From assembly GCA_013336165.1 (NCBI GenBank), contig JAAXUF010000001.1, positions 248,001 through 312,000 of the forward strand: a stretch of 64,000 nt of DNA. Reading direction: 5' to 3'. Below the pieces are notes generated by a model that worked only from the letters and a program-made list of their open reading frames with translations, ran no database searches and was not told where the DNA came from. Made by a program: the position numbers and the translations under genes. This DNA comes from Coriobacteriia bacterium. Its GTDB lineage: Bacteria > Actinomycetota > Coriobacteriia > Anaerosomatales > JAAXUF01. Below are positions 18,614 to 28,486 of the stretch, one piece after another (within the stretch, counting starts at the first letter, position 1; the number at the start of each line of letters is the position of its first letter).

Positions 18614-19750
18614 CTAAGCTCCAAGCCAGTCTCGCAGTTTCTGGACAGGGGACTTGTACTGTGCCGTCTCATCGCCGAACTCCTTGGCGAGTTCCTCCAT
18701 GAGTTCGCGTTGACGTTTGGTCAGCTTCTTCGGCACTTCGATCCCGATATGCACGAACAGGTCGCCATGGCCGAGCCCGTTGACCCGCGGCATCCCCTTG
18801 CTTTTGATGCGAATTTTGTCGCCGTCCTGAGTCCCCGCCGGCACATGGACGGTGCTGTCCTCGAGGACTCCGTGGACCTCAAGATCCGCGCCGAGAACCG
18901 CCTGCGTCACGGTGATCGTGGCCCGGCAGTGCAGGTCGTCGCCCTCGCGATGCAGGTATTCGTCGGGCTGGACGCGTACGGTGACGATGAGGTCGCCGCC
19001 TGTAGCACCGCGAATCCCCGCCTCGCCCTTGTTGCGCAGGCCGAGTTGCATGCCGTCGCGTACGCCTGCGGGAATCGTCACGGTGATGTGCTCGCGATCG
19101 GGTACGCGGCCCGAACCCTGGCATTCCTCACAAGGATTGTCGATGACTCTGCCGGTGGCTCCACACCGCTCACATGGTTCTGCAGACTGCATAATTCCCA
19201 AGAACGTCTGTTTCCGAATGAGGCGCTGTCCGGATCCGTGGCAGTCAGGACATGTACTGACTTCGCTGCCTTCAGCCGCTCCGGTTCCCGTACACGCGTC
19301 GCAGGTCGTCAAACGATCGACAATAATCTCCTTCTCCACGCCTGCGGCAGCCTCGGCGAGCGTGACGCTGATAGTCAGCGCCATATTCCGCCCCTCAAGA
19401 CGCACGCCCGTGCGAGCACCCGACACGCCACCAAAGAAGCTGGAGAAGATGTCTTCCATCGTGAACCCGCCACCACCGCCGAAGAAGTCACCGAAGTCCC
19501 CGTACTGCGAGCCACCACCCGTGCCGGGACCAACAGACCCGAAACGGTCATACTGCTCGCGTTTCGCAGGATCGGACAAGACGTCGTAGGCTTCGTTTAT
19601 CTCCTTGAAGCGTTCCTCGGCGTCGGGGGCGGAATTGACATCAGGGTGCAACTCGCGCGCCTTGCGGCGAAACGCTTTCTTGATCTCCGCAGCACTTGCA
19701 GAGCGCTCGAGCTCAAGAAGTCCGTAGTAATCTTTTGTGTCGGTAGGCAC
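18614..19750 (-). CDS. dnaJ: Chaperone protein DnaJ
   Basis: 378-residue type I Hsp40 that delivers substrates to DnaK and stimulates its ATPase. J domain with HPD at residues 35-37, then a Gly/Phe-rich stretch ([13 protein letters not shown]), then four zinc-finger CXXCXGXG repeats ([32 protein letters not shown]) and the C-terminal substrate-binding domain. The gene lies 43 bp after hrcA, which is under the CIRCE operator, so heat-shock control by HrcA is expected. dnaK and grpE are not in the window, so this dnaJ is separate from any dnaK operon. Confidence 0.97.
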   Translation of the reverse strand: MPTDTKDYYGLLELERSASAAEIKKAFRRKARELHPDVNSAPDAEERFKEINEAYDVLSDPAKREQYDRFGSVGPGTGGGSQYGDFGDFFGGGGGFTMEDIFSSFFGGVSGARTGVRLEGRNMALTISVTLAEAAAGVEKEIIVDRLTTCDACTGTGAAEGSEVSTCPDCHGSGQRLIRKQTFLGIMQSAEPCERCGATGRVIDNPCEECQGSGRVPDREHITVTIPAGVRDGMQLGLRNKGEAGIRGATGGDLIVTVRVQPDEYLHREGDDLHCRATITVTQAVLGADLEVHGVLEDSTVHVPAGTQDGDKIRIKSKGMPRVNGLGHGDLFVHIGIEVPKKLTKRQRELMEELAKEFGDETAQYKSPVQKLRDWLGA

Positions 19751-19793
19751 GTGAAAATCCCTTTCGTCGTCAAACGGTCCTGCGGACCGCGTA

Positions 19794-20801
19794 TCAGCTC
19801 AAGACATCCGACAAATCGTCGGCGACCGCACGTACTGCAGCCATGGCGCGAGGATAGTTCATGCGTGTGGGGCCGATTACACCGATCACACCGTCGGCCA
19901 CGCCGGTTCCGTAGTTCATCGCCACGATACTCACGTTCCCGAGTTCTGCTCGGCGGTTCTCGTGGCCTATGCGAACGGTAAGCTCTCGCTTACCGAGGGC
20001 GTCAGAGAACATCTCCAGCACGGAGATGCCGTCTTCAAGAAACTCAATCAACGGTCCTGCACGCTCGGCGTCATGGAATTCCGGTTGCGCCAAGAGCGCG
20101 GGAACGCCCACGTGGTACAACCGGTCGCGATCCGCCTCTCCCAAGGATACGAGAATCTCGTCGACGACGCGCGATACCAGCCCATCGCCGTTGCGGCCTT
20201 CCTCCAAGCGAAAGCGCGCAATACGGATCTCCTCGGCCTGCTTGCCGGACAAACGCCTGTTCAGAAGCTCTTCCACCTCTCGGAGGCGCACCTGTGTCGC
20301 TTCCTCGGCAAGGATGATCGAGTGATTGACGACTTGCCCAGCCTCAGTGATAAGCACGAAGAGCGCACGGTTCGGCGCCATGGAAACAAGGTCGAGACGT
20401 TTGACGCGAGCAAGCGAAACGCTCGGCGCGAGAACAACCGCAAGGCAGTTGGTGAGTTCCGTGAGCGCAACCGAAGTCCGGCGCATGAGCTCGTCGACCT
20501 CCGATGCGGCGCGCAGACCCGCAGACCTGATCCGATTGGATTCGAGTGAAGGGTTGCCTCGTTCGATGATGTCGTTGACGAAAGACCGGTAACCGGTGTC
20601 TGTTGGGAGTCTGCCTGCCGAGACATGCGGCTGAACGACGTAGCCCGTCTCCTCGAGGATCGCGAGTTCGTTACGCACCGTGGCTGGGCTGCAGCCCAGC
20701 TCATAGCGATCGACGAGCGTTTTGCTCCCGACTGGCGTAGCGCTCTGCACATATTCCTCGACGAGGGCCTGTAAGACCCTCCGCCGACGCTCGTTCAGCA
20801 T
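19794..20801 (-). CDS. hrcA: Heat-inducible transcription repressor HrcA
   Basis: 335-residue repressor of class I heat-shock genes. The N-terminal winged helix ([47 protein letters not shown]) is followed by [12 protein letters not shown] and a GAF-like dimerisation region. The ATG at 20801 has a strong AAGGAGG 5 nt upstream. Its own operator (CIRCE) lies at 20838-20864, 36 bp upstream, so it is autorepressed. The open frame continues 52 codons upstream through the operator, but that part is not coding. Confidence 0.97.
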   Translation of the reverse strand: MLNERRRRVLQALVEEYVQSATPVGSKTLVDRYELGCSPATVRNELAILEETGYVVQPHVSAGRLPTDTGYRSFVNDIIERGNPSLESNRIRSAGLRAASEVDELMRRTSVALTELTNCLAVVLAPSVSLARVKRLDLVSMAPNRALFVLITEAGQVVNHSIILAEEATQVRLREVEELLNRRLSGKQAEEIRIARFRLEEGRNGDGLVSRVVDEILVSLGEADRDRLYHVGVPALLAQPEFHDAERAGPLIEFLEDGISVLEMFSDALGKRELTVRIGHENRRAELGNVSIVAMNYGTGVADGVIGVIGPTRMNYPRAMAAVRAVADDLSDVLS

Positions 20802-20837
20802 CGTTCCTCCTTGAAATGGCATCAGCGATACCACCTG

Positions 20838-20864
20838 TTGGCACTCCAGTATACCGAGTGCCAA
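20838..20864 (-). promoter_or_regulatory. CIRCE operator of hrcA
   Basis: Perfect inverted repeat TTGGCACTC - 9 nt - GAGTGCCAA, 36 bp upstream of the hrcA start. It differs from the consensus TTAGCACTC-N9-GAGTGCTAA only by one symmetric change (A to G in the left arm, T to C in the right). HrcA binding here should repress hrcA, dnaJ and possibly the genes downstream. Confidence 0.92.
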
Positions 20865-20889
20865 CGTTCGCGCGAAGCGGCGATTCTGC

Positions 20890-22116
20890 CTACTCCGCGT
20901 TCCATATTCTCCCGAACACCTCATTGCCGAGCAGCCAGCCACGCGACGTGGTCGCATAGCGCGTCTCGGCTCCCGTGCCGGTCACTTGCTTCACGAGTCC
21001 GTCGCGAGCGAGAGATTCGAAAACGTCGCCCAAATCCGCCGCCTCGATCGCACGCTGCGCCACCCCGCGCGTCAGTCTCATCCCAAGCATCAGGTCTTCG
21101 CGAACCGACTCCGCTGCACTGAGCACCTCGACTTCCGGTTTCTCGCCGGCAAGCCATGCCTCGACGTCGGCAGCCGCCGAGTACCTCACGCGGCTGCATT
21201 CCGCCCCCAGTGGAGACGCGGCCGAGAACACCAACCCCATCGCACGCGCTGTGGAGACGTCGAGCATTCCATGCGCGGCCGGTCCGATCCCGGCATAGGG
21301 CCGGCCAGTCCAATACGCCGTGTTATGCGCCGACTCGTGACCCGGCGCAGCGTAGTTCGCGACTTCGTAGCGATGGAGGCCATTCTCGGCTAGGAAGCGC
21401 TCAGCTTCGAGCATCATATCGGCGGCAAGGTCCGGATCTGGCGACTGTAACTCACCTGCCGCAATCCCAGCAGCAAGGGGGGTCCCATCTTCCACGGAGA
21501 GCGGGTAGACCGATACATGCGCACATCCGGTCCCGACTGCTTCGCCCAGAGTATCGCGCCAGGATCGCATGCTTTGACCCGGAATCCCACACATAAGGTC
21601 AAGAGAGAACTCCACACCGCTGGCGGCCAGTTGCCTGCATGCGGCGCGCGCCTGAGCGACGTCGTGCGCCCTGCCGAGAACACGCAGGACGCTGTCGTCG
21701 AAGCTTTGGACGCCCAGACTGATGCGGGTCGCGCCTGCGTCAATCAGGACGGCGAGAGCATCGGCGGACAAGGAGTCCGGATTGGCCTCGACGGTGATCT
21801 CGGCGACCTCAGAGAGAGGCAACTCGCGCTTGACCAGCGTGATGAGACGGCCGACGCGCTCGGCGTGCAAGGACGGAGTCCCGCCGCCCACGTAAACGGT
21901 GCCAACCGCCCCCGGCATCTTCATGCCAGCCCAACGACGGACCTCGGCTTCCATGCCGGAGAATACCGCCTCGGCGTGTTCGCGGCTCACACACGTGAGG
22001 GAGTAGAAATCGCAGTAGGCGCACTTGGATCGGCAGAACGGCACATGAAAGTAGAAGTGGGCAGGCAACTGCGGGCTGGCAGCTGCCGTGCGGCCCCTGT
22101 CTTTCGAGTTACTCAT
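20890..22116 (-). CDS. hemW: Radical SAM heme chaperone HemW
   Basis: 408-residue HemW, related to coproporphyrinogen dehydrogenase HemN but acting in heme insertion. The radical SAM cluster is CRSKCAYC near residue 30, followed by YVGGGTPS and the EANPDSL and GVQSFDD segments. The ATG at 22116 overlaps the lepA stop by 8 bp; a TTG one codon earlier is possible. lepA-hemW-hrcA-dnaJ is a widespread bacterial gene order and supports the call. Confidence 0.94.
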   Translation of the reverse strand: MSNSKDRGRTAAASPQLPAHFYFHVPFCRSKCAYCDFYSLTCVSREHAEAVFSGMEAEVRRWAGMKMPGAVGTVYVGGGTPSLHAERVGRLITLVKRELPLSEVAEITVEANPDSLSADALAVLIDAGATRISLGVQSFDDSVLRVLGRAHDVAQARAACRQLAASGVEFSLDLMCGIPGQSMRSWRDTLGEAVGTGCAHVSVYPLSVEDGTPLAAGIAAGELQSPDPDLAADMMLEAERFLAENGLHRYEVANYAAPGHESAHNTAYWTGRPYAGIGPAAHGMLDVSTARAMGLVFSAASPLGAECSRVRYSAAADVEAWLAGEKPEVEVLSAAESVREDLMLGMRLTRGVAQRAIEAADLGDVFESLARDGLVKQVTGTGAETRYATTSRGWLLGNEVFGRIWNAE

Positions 22117-23911
22117 CAACTTTCAGAATCGCCATGAAGGCTTCCTGCGGAACCTCGATGGTGCCGATGTTCTTCATGCGCTTCTTGCCCTTCTTTTGCT
22201 TTTCGAGCAGTTTGCGCTTGCGCGTGATGTCGCCGCCGTAGCACTTGGCAAGCACGTCCTTGCGCATCGCACGCACGGTCTCGCGGGCGAGAATGCGCCC
22301 GCCTATCGCCGCCTGAATCGGTACTTCGAACATCTGCCGAGGAATGATGCCTTTGAGCTTCTCGGTGAGGACTTTGCCTCGGTCGTAGGCCTTGTCCCGG
22401 TGCACTATGAACGACAGTGCATCGACAGCTTTTCCAGCGAGCAGGATGTCGAGCTTGACGAGATTGCCGCTACGGAATCCGATGTACTCGTAGTCAAGTG
22501 AGGCATAGCCCTTGGTGCGACTCTTGAGCTGGTCGAAGAAGTCCATGATGAGTTCAGAGAGCGGCATCTCGTAGTGCAACTCCACAGTGCTCTTTGAGAG
22601 GTACTGCATGTTGAGAAACGTTGCACGCCGCCCGGTCGCAAGCTCCATGACGGCACCGACGAAGTCCGGCGGCACGAGGATCGTTGTATTGAGATAGGGT
22701 TCTTCCATATGATCGAGATGTGAAGGATCGGGCATATCCTGGGGCGAGTGCAGAACCGACATCGAGCCGTCTGTAAGATATGCGTGGTACTCCACCGAAG
22801 GCGCCGTCGCGAGCAGATCGAGATCGAACTCCCGCTCGAGACGCTCCTTGACGACTTCCATATGCAGCAGGCCGAGGAACCCGACGCGAAAACCGAAGCC
22901 GAGCGCATGTGAAGACTCCGGTTCATATACGAGCGCAGGATCGTTGAGGCGGAGCTTGTCCAAGGCGTCGCGCAGCTCCGGGTACTGATCGCCGTCGATC
23001 GGGAAGATGCCCGTGTACACCATCGGCTTGACCTCGCGGTAGCCGGGCAGCTGCTCGGTCGCTCCGTTCCGAGCAAGCGTGACGGTGTCGCCAACCTTCA
23101 CAAGCGATGGATCCTTCAACCCTGTGATGAGGTAGCCGACTTCACCTACGCCGAGTTCGTCGATCGGGAGGTTGGCGGGGCGACGAACGCCAACTTCCTC
23201 GACATCGGTCACCACGTCGGTGGCCATCATGCGGATCTTGAGACCCTTGCGGACCGATCCGTCGATGACACGGATGAGGGCGACGACTCCGCGATATGCG
23301 TCGAAGTAGCTGTCGAAAATCAGCGCCGTGAGAGGAGCGTCCGGATCGCCGACGGGGTGAGGCACGTTGCGGACGATCGCCTCGAGCGCCTCGCGAACGC
23401 CCGCGCCGGTCTTGCCCGATGCCAGCACGGCCTCATCGGCCGGTATGGCCAAACCCTCTTCGATTTCGTGGCGTACCCTCTCGGGGTCCGCGGCGGGAAG
23501 ATCGATCTTGTTGATGAGCGGAATGATCTCCAGATGCGCGTTCATGGCCAGCAGTGCGTTGGCGACAGTCTGCGCCTCAACACCCTGCGTCGCGTCGACC
23601 ACGAGCAAGACACCCTCGCAGGCCTGCAGCGACCGCGAGACTTCATAGGTGAAGTCGACGTGGCCGGGAGTATCGATAAGGTTGAGTTGGTACTGCTGCC
23701 CGTCATCGGCGTCATAGAGAACCCGCACCGCCTGGGCTTTGATGGTTATGCCTCGTTCGCGCTCGATATCCATTGAGTCGAGCACCTGTTCCATCATGTC
23801 GCGCTCTGAGACAGTGTGAGTCAACTCAAGGATGCGGTCAGCCAAAGTCGACTTACCGTGGTCGATGTGAGCGATGATCGAGAAGTTTCGTATGTACTCA
23901 GGGTTCGTCAT
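22109..23911 (-). CDS. lepA: Elongation factor 4 (LepA)
   Basis: 600-residue ribosome-binding translational GTPase. G1 is [10 protein letters not shown]2/G3 RERGITI and [10 protein letters not shown]4 NKIDLP. The C-terminal LepA-specific domain ends with [21 protein letters not shown] start at the ATG at 23911 ([20 protein letters not shown]) rather than 18 nt upstream. No Shine-Dalgarno precedes it, and an extended -10 motif lies only 8 nt before the ATG, so the mRNA may be leaderless. Confidence 0.97.
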   Translation of the reverse strand: MTNPEYIRNFSIIAHIDHGKSTLADRILELTHTVSERDMMEQVLDSMDIERERGITIKAQAVRVLYDADDGQQYQLNLIDTPGHVDFTYEVSRSLQACEGVLLVVDATQGVEAQTVANALLAMNAHLEIIPLINKIDLPAADPERVRHEIEEGLAIPADEAVLASGKTGAGVREALEAIVRNVPHPVGDPDAPLTALIFDSYFDAYRGVVALIRVIDGSVRKGLKIRMMATDVVTDVEEVGVRRPANLPIDELGVGEVGYLITGLKDPSLVKVGDTVTLARNGATEQLPGYREVKPMVYTGIFPIDGDQYPELRDALDKLRLNDPALVYEPESSHALGFGFRVGFLGLLHMEVVKERLEREFDLDLLATAPSVEYHAYLTDGSMSVLHSPQDMPDPSHLDHMEEPYLNTTILVPPDFVGAVMELATGRRATFLNMQYLSKSTVELHYEMPLSELIMDFFDQLKSRTKGYASLDYEYIGFRSGNLVKLDILLAGKAVDALSFIVHRDKAYDRGKVLTEKLKGIIPRQMFEVPIQAAIGGRILARETVRAMRKDVLAKCYGGDITRKRKLLEKQKKGKKRMKNIGTIEVPQEAFMAILKVDE

Positions 23912-23919
23912 GGCGCATG

Positions 23920-23928
23920 AGTGTAGCA
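23920..23928 (-). promoter_or_regulatory. Putative extended -10 promoter of lepA
   Basis: On the minus strand TGC-TACACT matches an extended -10 element (TGnTAnnnT). It ends 8 nt before the lepA ATG, predicting a transcript that starts at or within a few bases of the start codon. No good -35 was seen. Confidence 0.4.
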
Positions 23929-23943
23929 AGCACCACGCCCGTA

Positions 23944-23952
23944 TGCTAGACT
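23944..23952 (+). promoter_or_regulatory. Putative extended -10 promoter of rpsT
   Basis: TGC-TAGACT on the plus strand, an extended -10 element, would give a leader of roughly 55 to 60 nt before the rpsT GTG. It lies back to back with the lepA -10 motif in an 105-bp divergent region. Confidence 0.4.
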
Positions 23953-24016
23953 CTCGTGGTTCGGACGCACCCCACTGCGACGGGCACCATCGTTAGTCGT
24001 CTGGAGGAACACGCAC

Positions 24017-24283
24017 GTGGCGAACATCAAGAGCCAGAAGAAGCGCATTCTCACGAACGAGAAGGCGCATCAGCGCAACAAGGCCGTCAAGTCTGAACTC
24101 AAGTCTGCGGTCAAGAAGGTCCACACGGCTGTTGCAGCCGGAGATGCCGAGACCGCCGCGGCTGCCGCACTTGCGGCTTCACGGCTGCTCGACAAGGCTG
24201 CCAGCAAGGGCATCATTCACGCCAGCCAGGCATCCAACCGCAAGTCCGGCGTCGTGAAGCTTGCCAACAGCATCAAGGCCTAA
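24017..24283 (+). CDS. rpsT: 30S ribosomal protein S20
   Basis: 88-residue, Lys/Ala-rich 16S rRNA-binding protein of the small subunit body. It opens [21 protein letters not shown] and ends [15 protein letters not shown]-like ([15 protein letters not shown]), as in S20 throughout bacteria. The start is GTG with GGAGGA 8 nt upstream. It is the only plus-strand housekeeping gene here, divergent from lepA and convergent with holA, whose stop overlaps its own stop codon. Confidence 0.97.
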   Translation: MANIKSQKKRILTNEKAHQRNKAVKSELKSAVKKVHTAVAAGDAETAAAAALAASRLLDKAASKGIIHASQASNRKSGVVKLANSIKA

Positions 24284-25248
24284 GCGCAGACTTTCACCAC
24301 CCAGAGTTCGAGAACGAGTCGGGAGTCCCGGCTCGTTTTCATTTCCGCCTCTGCCGAGGCGGCGGCGCGCAAAATGTCTGCAAGCTGATCTGCCGTAAAC
24401 CCCTGTGCCTGTCTGGGCAACTGCTTGACTTGCCAGTCCGGACGGCCGACGGCACGCGCAATCCCCGGCAGCGAACCCTGTCCCCTGTCAATCATGGCGC
24501 GCGCGGTGATAAGGTCCCGAATCAGGCGTATCGACATTGCGTGGATCCCATGCACCGACTCGCCGTCCGCTATCAGGCCAGCGAGCAGCCGCAAACTGGT
24601 TCGACAATCACGGTTGCCAAGCGCCTCCAGATACTCGAACACCGAGGTTTCCGCGGTCGTCGAAGCGACCTCCTCGATGTCCTCGATGGTGATTCTCGCC
24701 TTGCCGCCAACGTAGGCTACCGTCTTCTCCACTTCGACTGACAGTCGGCGCAGGTCATAGCCGACAGCGTTCACCAACAACTCGGCTGCGCGAAGCGGTA
24801 TCTGTTTCCCCTTGTCCGCGAAGAGCCGCTGCACTTCGCCCGGATACTCGGACTTGCGCGGAGCCGAGTACTCTGACGCGCCACCTTGCCGGTCGACAGC
24901 CTTGAAGAGTCTCGTGTTTTTGGCGAGCTTTGCCGCGACCATCACGAGAACCGTTGTCGGAGAAGGGTCGGCGATGTAGGCCACCATCTCCTCTTGTGCA
25001 TCCTTGGACATCTTTTCGACGTTCTTCACAATGACCAGCCGGCGTTCCGACGCAAAAGGAAGCGTGTTACAGGCGCCGACCACGTCACTCGCGCGAGCAT
25101 TGTCGCCATCGAACGAGTCCAAGTTGAAATCAATGTCCGCGGCTTCCGCCACGCGTTGCTTAAGCCGAGCAGTAGCCTGCTCGAGGCGGAGGGGCTCGCT
25201 CCCGTATATCAGGTAGACCGGTTTGAGGTCTGACAAGCCCTTGGACAT
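24280..25248 (-). CDS. holA: DNA polymerase III delta subunit
   Basis: 322-residue clamp-loader subunit that opens the sliding clamp. It begins [25 protein letters not shown], the HolA signature with the GxEPLL-type motif, and continues with the AAA+-like fold ([20 protein letters not shown]) and a collar domain. The ATG at 25248 is preceded by GGGAGAAG. The stop overlaps that of rpsT by 2 bp, tail to tail, and the start lies inside the 3' end of comEC (89-bp overlap in a different frame). comEA-comEC-holA-rpsT order is typical of Gram-positive bacteria. Confidence 0.95.
   Translation of the reverse strand: MSKGLSDLKPVYLIYGSEPLRLEQATARLKQRVAEAADIDFNLDSFDGDNARASDVVGACNTLPFASERRLVIVKNVEKMSKDAQEEMVAYIADPSPTTVLVMVAAKLAKNTRLFKAVDRQGGASEYSAPRKSEYPGEVQRLFADKGKQIPLRAAELLVNAVGYDLRRLSVEVEKTVAYVGGKARITIEDIEEVASTTAETSVFEYLEALGNRDCRTSLRLLAGLIADGESVHGIHAMSIRLIRDLITARAMIDRGQGSLPGIARAVGRPDWQVKQLPRQAQGFTADQLADILRAAASAEAEMKTSRDSRLVLELWVVKVCA
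24313..24340 (+). terminator. Rho-independent terminator of rpsT
   Basis: Stem of 11 pairs (AACGAGTCGGG with CCCGGCTCGTT, one G-T pair), 3-nt loop, then TT and a short T-run on the plus strand, 30 bp after the rpsT stop. It lies inside the 3' coding end of holA on the other strand. Confidence 0.65.
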
Positions 25249-27682
25249 TCTTCTCCCAACGAATCGCTGCAGCCATGTCCCATTCGGCAATGGTCGAAAG
25301 CAGTGTCGCACACCGAAGCGATGACGTGCCAACCAAACCACGCTCCTGCGCGACCTGAATCGGTTGCATCGCTGCGGCGAGGCGTCTGGCGCCGGTTATC
25401 ACGACTCCATCGTCAGTGAATCGCGCAGTCACGTCGCCAACCTGATCGGTCCGAAAGACCATCGCTCCGCCCTGGACAAGAGCCTGCAGTGTGGTAGCCA
25501 CCGGATGGCCGAACCTGTTTCCCGTGCCAACACTTATCAGTGCCGTCTTCGGGTGTAACGCGCTCATCACTTCTGAGTCAACCGCACCGGCACTGCCGTG
25601 ATGGCCCACCTTCAGGGTATCGATGCCGTCGACAAGCTTCTTTGAGATGATCTCGCGAAGAACATCTTCCTCGGCATCCCCTGTGAGCAACGCGGAGTGT
25701 GTCCCGGACCACACAAGCAACACGACGCTGGCTTCGTTGGTCGCCGCGTCTTTGACTGGGCCGCTGGGCCATACAACCACGAGCTCGAACTTCCCTACCG
25801 TGATCTTGTCTCCCGCGCTCAACTCACGCACGTTGGTGCCCGCAAGAGCCCGGGCCTCGTCGATCGCCGGAGATGTGCTCTTAAGCGATCCGGCCGGCAT
25901 CGCAACGTACGGGACGCTCACAAGACCCTCAAGAGCCGATAGGCCGCCGTAGTGGTCGTCATGAAGGTGCGTGATGATGACGCCGTCCAGCGTCCTCACA
26001 TTCTCTCGGGCCAACGCCAGACGAAGCTGAGACGCTGAAGGTCCTGTGTCGACCAGCAGGCTGTGCGACCCGTCGCGAACCAGAATCGCATCGCCCTGCC
26101 CGACATCGAGCACAACGATCTCTGGTTCGGCCCCTATTCGCGGACCTGCTGCGAGCAACACAATTCCGAGAGCCAGAATGCCCAGCAGCACAGTCGCTCG
26201 CCGGCGAGTGGGTCGAGGCCATATCCCCCACACGAGGAGCGCCGCCGCCAGCAGAAGCGCCGTGGCCTCCAAAGGGAATGCAAGCGCCACTGCCGCGTGC
26301 GGCATGCGAGCCAACACCGCAGCCACCCACGTCGCACACGCTCCCGCAGCCCCCGCAGCATGAAGCACCATGCCACCGAGCGGGGCTACAACCGCCGAGA
26401 CCGCCAAACCCACCAGCCCAACCACGAGCACCAGTGAGACGATCGGCCCCACCAGAAGGTTCGCCAGCGGTGAGACCAGCGAAAGCATTCCGAAGACCGG
26501 CACCGTCATCGGCGCAGTTGTCGCCGTGGCCGCGAGCGTGAGCGATGCCGGCCCGGCAAGTGAGCGCACCATCCTCGGCAAGCCAGCGGCGATCCACGCC
26601 TCGCCCAGGCCTGCGAACAGCACCAACCCGGCGACAGCGGCAACAGAGAGCCGGAACCCCAGATCGAACGCGCTTGTAGGCGAGAGGACCAGTATTCCCA
26701 TGACTGCAGCTGCGAGGGCGGATCCGCCATCGACCCGGCGCCCGCTGAGCCATGCGGTCGAAACGACGACAGCCATCACCCATGCGCGGATCGCCGATGG
26801 CTGCACGCCTGAGAGCACGACGTAGCCTCCGAGCAGCACGGCGATAGACGCACTGCGCATGACCCTGCCAACTCCCAGAGCCCCGAGCACCCATCCGATC
26901 ACCGCTGCCACCACGACAAGGTGGCTGCCTGATACCGCAACGAGGTGAGTGAGTCCCGTCGTTCGAAAGTCGGTGTTTGCATCGGTTCCAGACAGCCGGC
27001 GCCTGTCGCCGAGAACCACGCCCGCAAGAAGATCACCTCCCGGTCCGGGAACCAAAGCGACCTGTCGGCACGCCCACTGCCTGAGCGGACCGACAATCCC
27101 CCGCGCACTCTCCGCCCAACCCGCAGTCGAGACCGCCTTTGCGCGCAAACTGCCTGCGACACCGGACGCGCGATCCTCTGGCGACGGTGCAGTGATCCCG
27201 CCGGTAACTTCCACACGGCTGCCCAACTCGGGCACCGCCGAGTCCTGCGGCCAATTGATCGAAACGACTGCGCCCATACCCGTCGGGCTGAGAATAGTCG
27301 CCTCTGAACTCGACCCAAATCGCCCGGTAGAGGCGTCTGAGAGCACTTCAATCGTCCAGTGCGTATTTGCGCTCTGTGTCAGCTCCAAAGCCTTGGTATC
27401 TAAGTCCATCCAGTAGAACGCCGCCGTCGCGGCGCTGGCAGCAAATGCGAACACAATGAGCGCGGCCAATGTCTTACGCCTGCGCACCAGAAGACCGCCC
27501 ACGGCGAATGCCAGACAGACCGCAAGCACAAGTGCCCACACGGTTGAATGTCCGCCGCCAAGAATCGGGGTTGCGGTCGCCTTCTGCGCAGCTGCGACAC
27601 CGCACCATGCCGCAGCCGCCGCCCAGCCCAGTGGCGGCAGCGAAGGACGAAGCGGCATACGTTCGGGGCCGCTACTTGACAC
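25160..27682 (-). CDS. comEC: ComEC/Rec2 family DNA internalisation protein
   Basis: 840-residue polytopic membrane protein forming the channel that passes transforming single-stranded DNA. Two helices open the protein, then an OB-like extracytoplasmic domain (to about residue 200), then the Competence domain with LTHLVAVSGSHL and about ten helices, then a C-terminal metallo-beta-lactamase domain with THLHDDHYGG and GHHGS, which would be the nuclease. The start GTG at 27682 has GAGGG 8 nt upstream and overlaps comEA by 11 bp. The last 30 codons overlap holA in another frame, an unusually long overlap. Confidence 0.93.
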   Translation of the reverse strand: MSSSGPERMPLRPSLPPLGWAAAAAWCGVAAAQKATATPILGGGHSTVWALVLAVCLAFAVGGLLVRRRKTLAALIVFAFAASAATAAFYWMDLDTKALELTQSANTHWTIEVLSDASTGRFGSSSEATILSPTGMGAVVSINWPQDSAVPELGSRVEVTGGITAPSPEDRASGVAGSLRAKAVSTAGWAESARGIVGPLRQWACRQVALVPGPGGDLLAGVVLGDRRRLSGTDANTDFRTTGLTHLVAVSGSHLVVVAAVIGWVLGALGVGRVMRSASIAVLLGGYVVLSGVQPSAIRAWVMAVVVSTAWLSGRRVDGGSALAAAVMGILVLSPTSAFDLGFRLSVAAVAGLVLFAGLGEAWIAAGLPRMVRSLAGPASLTLAATATTAPMTVPVFGMLSLVSPLANLLVGPIVSLVLVVGLVGLAVSAVVAPLGGMVLHAAGAAGACATWVAAVLARMPHAAVALAFPLEATALLLAAALLVWGIWPRPTRRRATVLLGILALGIVLLAAGPRIGAEPEIVVLDVGQGDAILVRDGSHSLLVDTGPSASQLRLALARENVRTLDGVIITHLHDDHYGGLSALEGLVSVPYVAMPAGSLKSTSPAIDEARALAGTNVRELSAGDKITVGKFELVVVWPSGPVKDAATNEASVVLLVWSGTHSALLTGDAEEDVLREIISKKLVDGIDTLKVGHHGSAGAVDSEVMSALHPKTALISVGTGNRFGHPVATTLQALVQGGAMVFRTDQVGDVTARFTDDGVVITGARRLAAAMQPIQVAQERGLVGTSSLRCATLLSTIAEWDMAAAIRWEKNVQGLVRPQTGLPDIRERAPPPRAGYCSA

Positions 27683-28352
27683 TGATCAAACCCTCGAGGT
27701 CCGCCAAGGTCTTGTCGCCGATACCCGAAACTCGGCCCAAGTCATCGGTGGACTTGAACGGTCCGTTCGCGGTTCGATCGGCAATAATCTTCGCGGCCGT
27801 GGTAGGCCCGATGCCGGGTAGCGTGTCGAGCATCGCGGCATCGGCCGTATTGATGTTGACTGGCCTGCCCGCTGTAGCGACCGCTCCGCCCGTTGAAGTC
27901 CCCCCGCCGGCGGTACTCGTGCCCTGAGCGAACTCCTCTTGCGTGGGAACCACGATCTGCTCGCCGTCGCGCAGTGCCTCGGCGAGGTTCACGCCCGCCT
28001 GTGCCGCGCCGGGCAGCAGCCCTCCGGCCGCATCGATCGCCGAGACTACCCTGGATCCTGTCGGCAGCGTATATACTCCTGGACTCCTGACGGCGCCCGT
28101 AACGTGCACGCACACTGTGCCGCTGGGTTCTTCCGAGGGGGCCGCACTCGTAGCCGCGTCGGTGCTGCGCGAAGCCGCCGCACCCGGGACGTACGTGGCC
28201 ACGGCCGGCTGTCTCGGCCACCAGTGCCAAGCCGCGTACGATACGGCGATCGCCAGGCAGACCGCTGCCGCGATTACCACGGCCGGCGGAAGTCCCGCGA
28301 TACCGGCACGGCGCGCCAAAGCCTCCAACCGCGCCTTCAATTCCTCCGTCAC
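27672..28352 (-). CDS. comEA: ComEA-type DNA-binding competence protein
   Basis: 226 residues. One N-terminal membrane helix (about 23-43), a Ser/Thr/Ala-rich linker, an SLBB domain (VHVTGAVRSPGVYTLPTGSRV...IVVPT), a Gly/Ser/Thr linker, and a C-terminal helix-hairpin-helix pair (VNINTADAAMLDTLPGIGPTTAAKII) that binds double-stranded DNA. It anchors incoming DNA at the membrane and hands it to ComEC, its neighbour. The GTG at 28352 lacks a Shine-Dalgarno and sits 4 nt after a strong terminator, so the exact start or its expression is uncertain. Confidence 0.92.
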   Translation of the reverse strand: MTEELKARLEALARRAGIAGLPPAVVIAAAVCLAIAVSYAAWHWWPRQPAVATYVPGAAASRSTDAATSAAPSEEPSGTVCVHVTGAVRSPGVYTLPTGSRVVSAIDAAGGLLPGAAQAGVNLAEALRDGEQIVVPTQEEFAQGTSTAGGGTSTGGAVATAGRPVNINTADAAMLDTLPGIGPTTAAKIIADRTANGPFKSTDDLGRVSGIGDKTLADLEGLISVK

Positions 28353-28355
28353 ACG

Positions 28356-28396
28356 AAAACGCCCCCTCGCCTTCTTCCAAATGCGGCGAGGGGGCG
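28356..28396 (-). terminator. Rho-independent terminator after leuS
   Basis: 12-bp perfect stem (CGCCCCCTCGCC / GGCGAGGGGGCG), 13-nt loop, followed on the minus strand by TTTT. It lies 91 bp after the leuS stop and ends 4 nt before the comEA GTG. Confidence 0.85.
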
Positions 28397-28486
28397 TCGC
28401 CTTGTCGGTTATCGGTCAATCGGCAACTCATGCGAGCGCCGAGCCCAAGTCTCCTTCAAGTGACTTTCTGAAGTGTATCCGTCGTC

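Noticed and set aside
18602-19981. 459-codon plus-strand open frame opposite dnaJ
   Set aside because: Covers dnaJ and part of hrcA in antisense; no recognisable motif and no Shine-Dalgarno of note.
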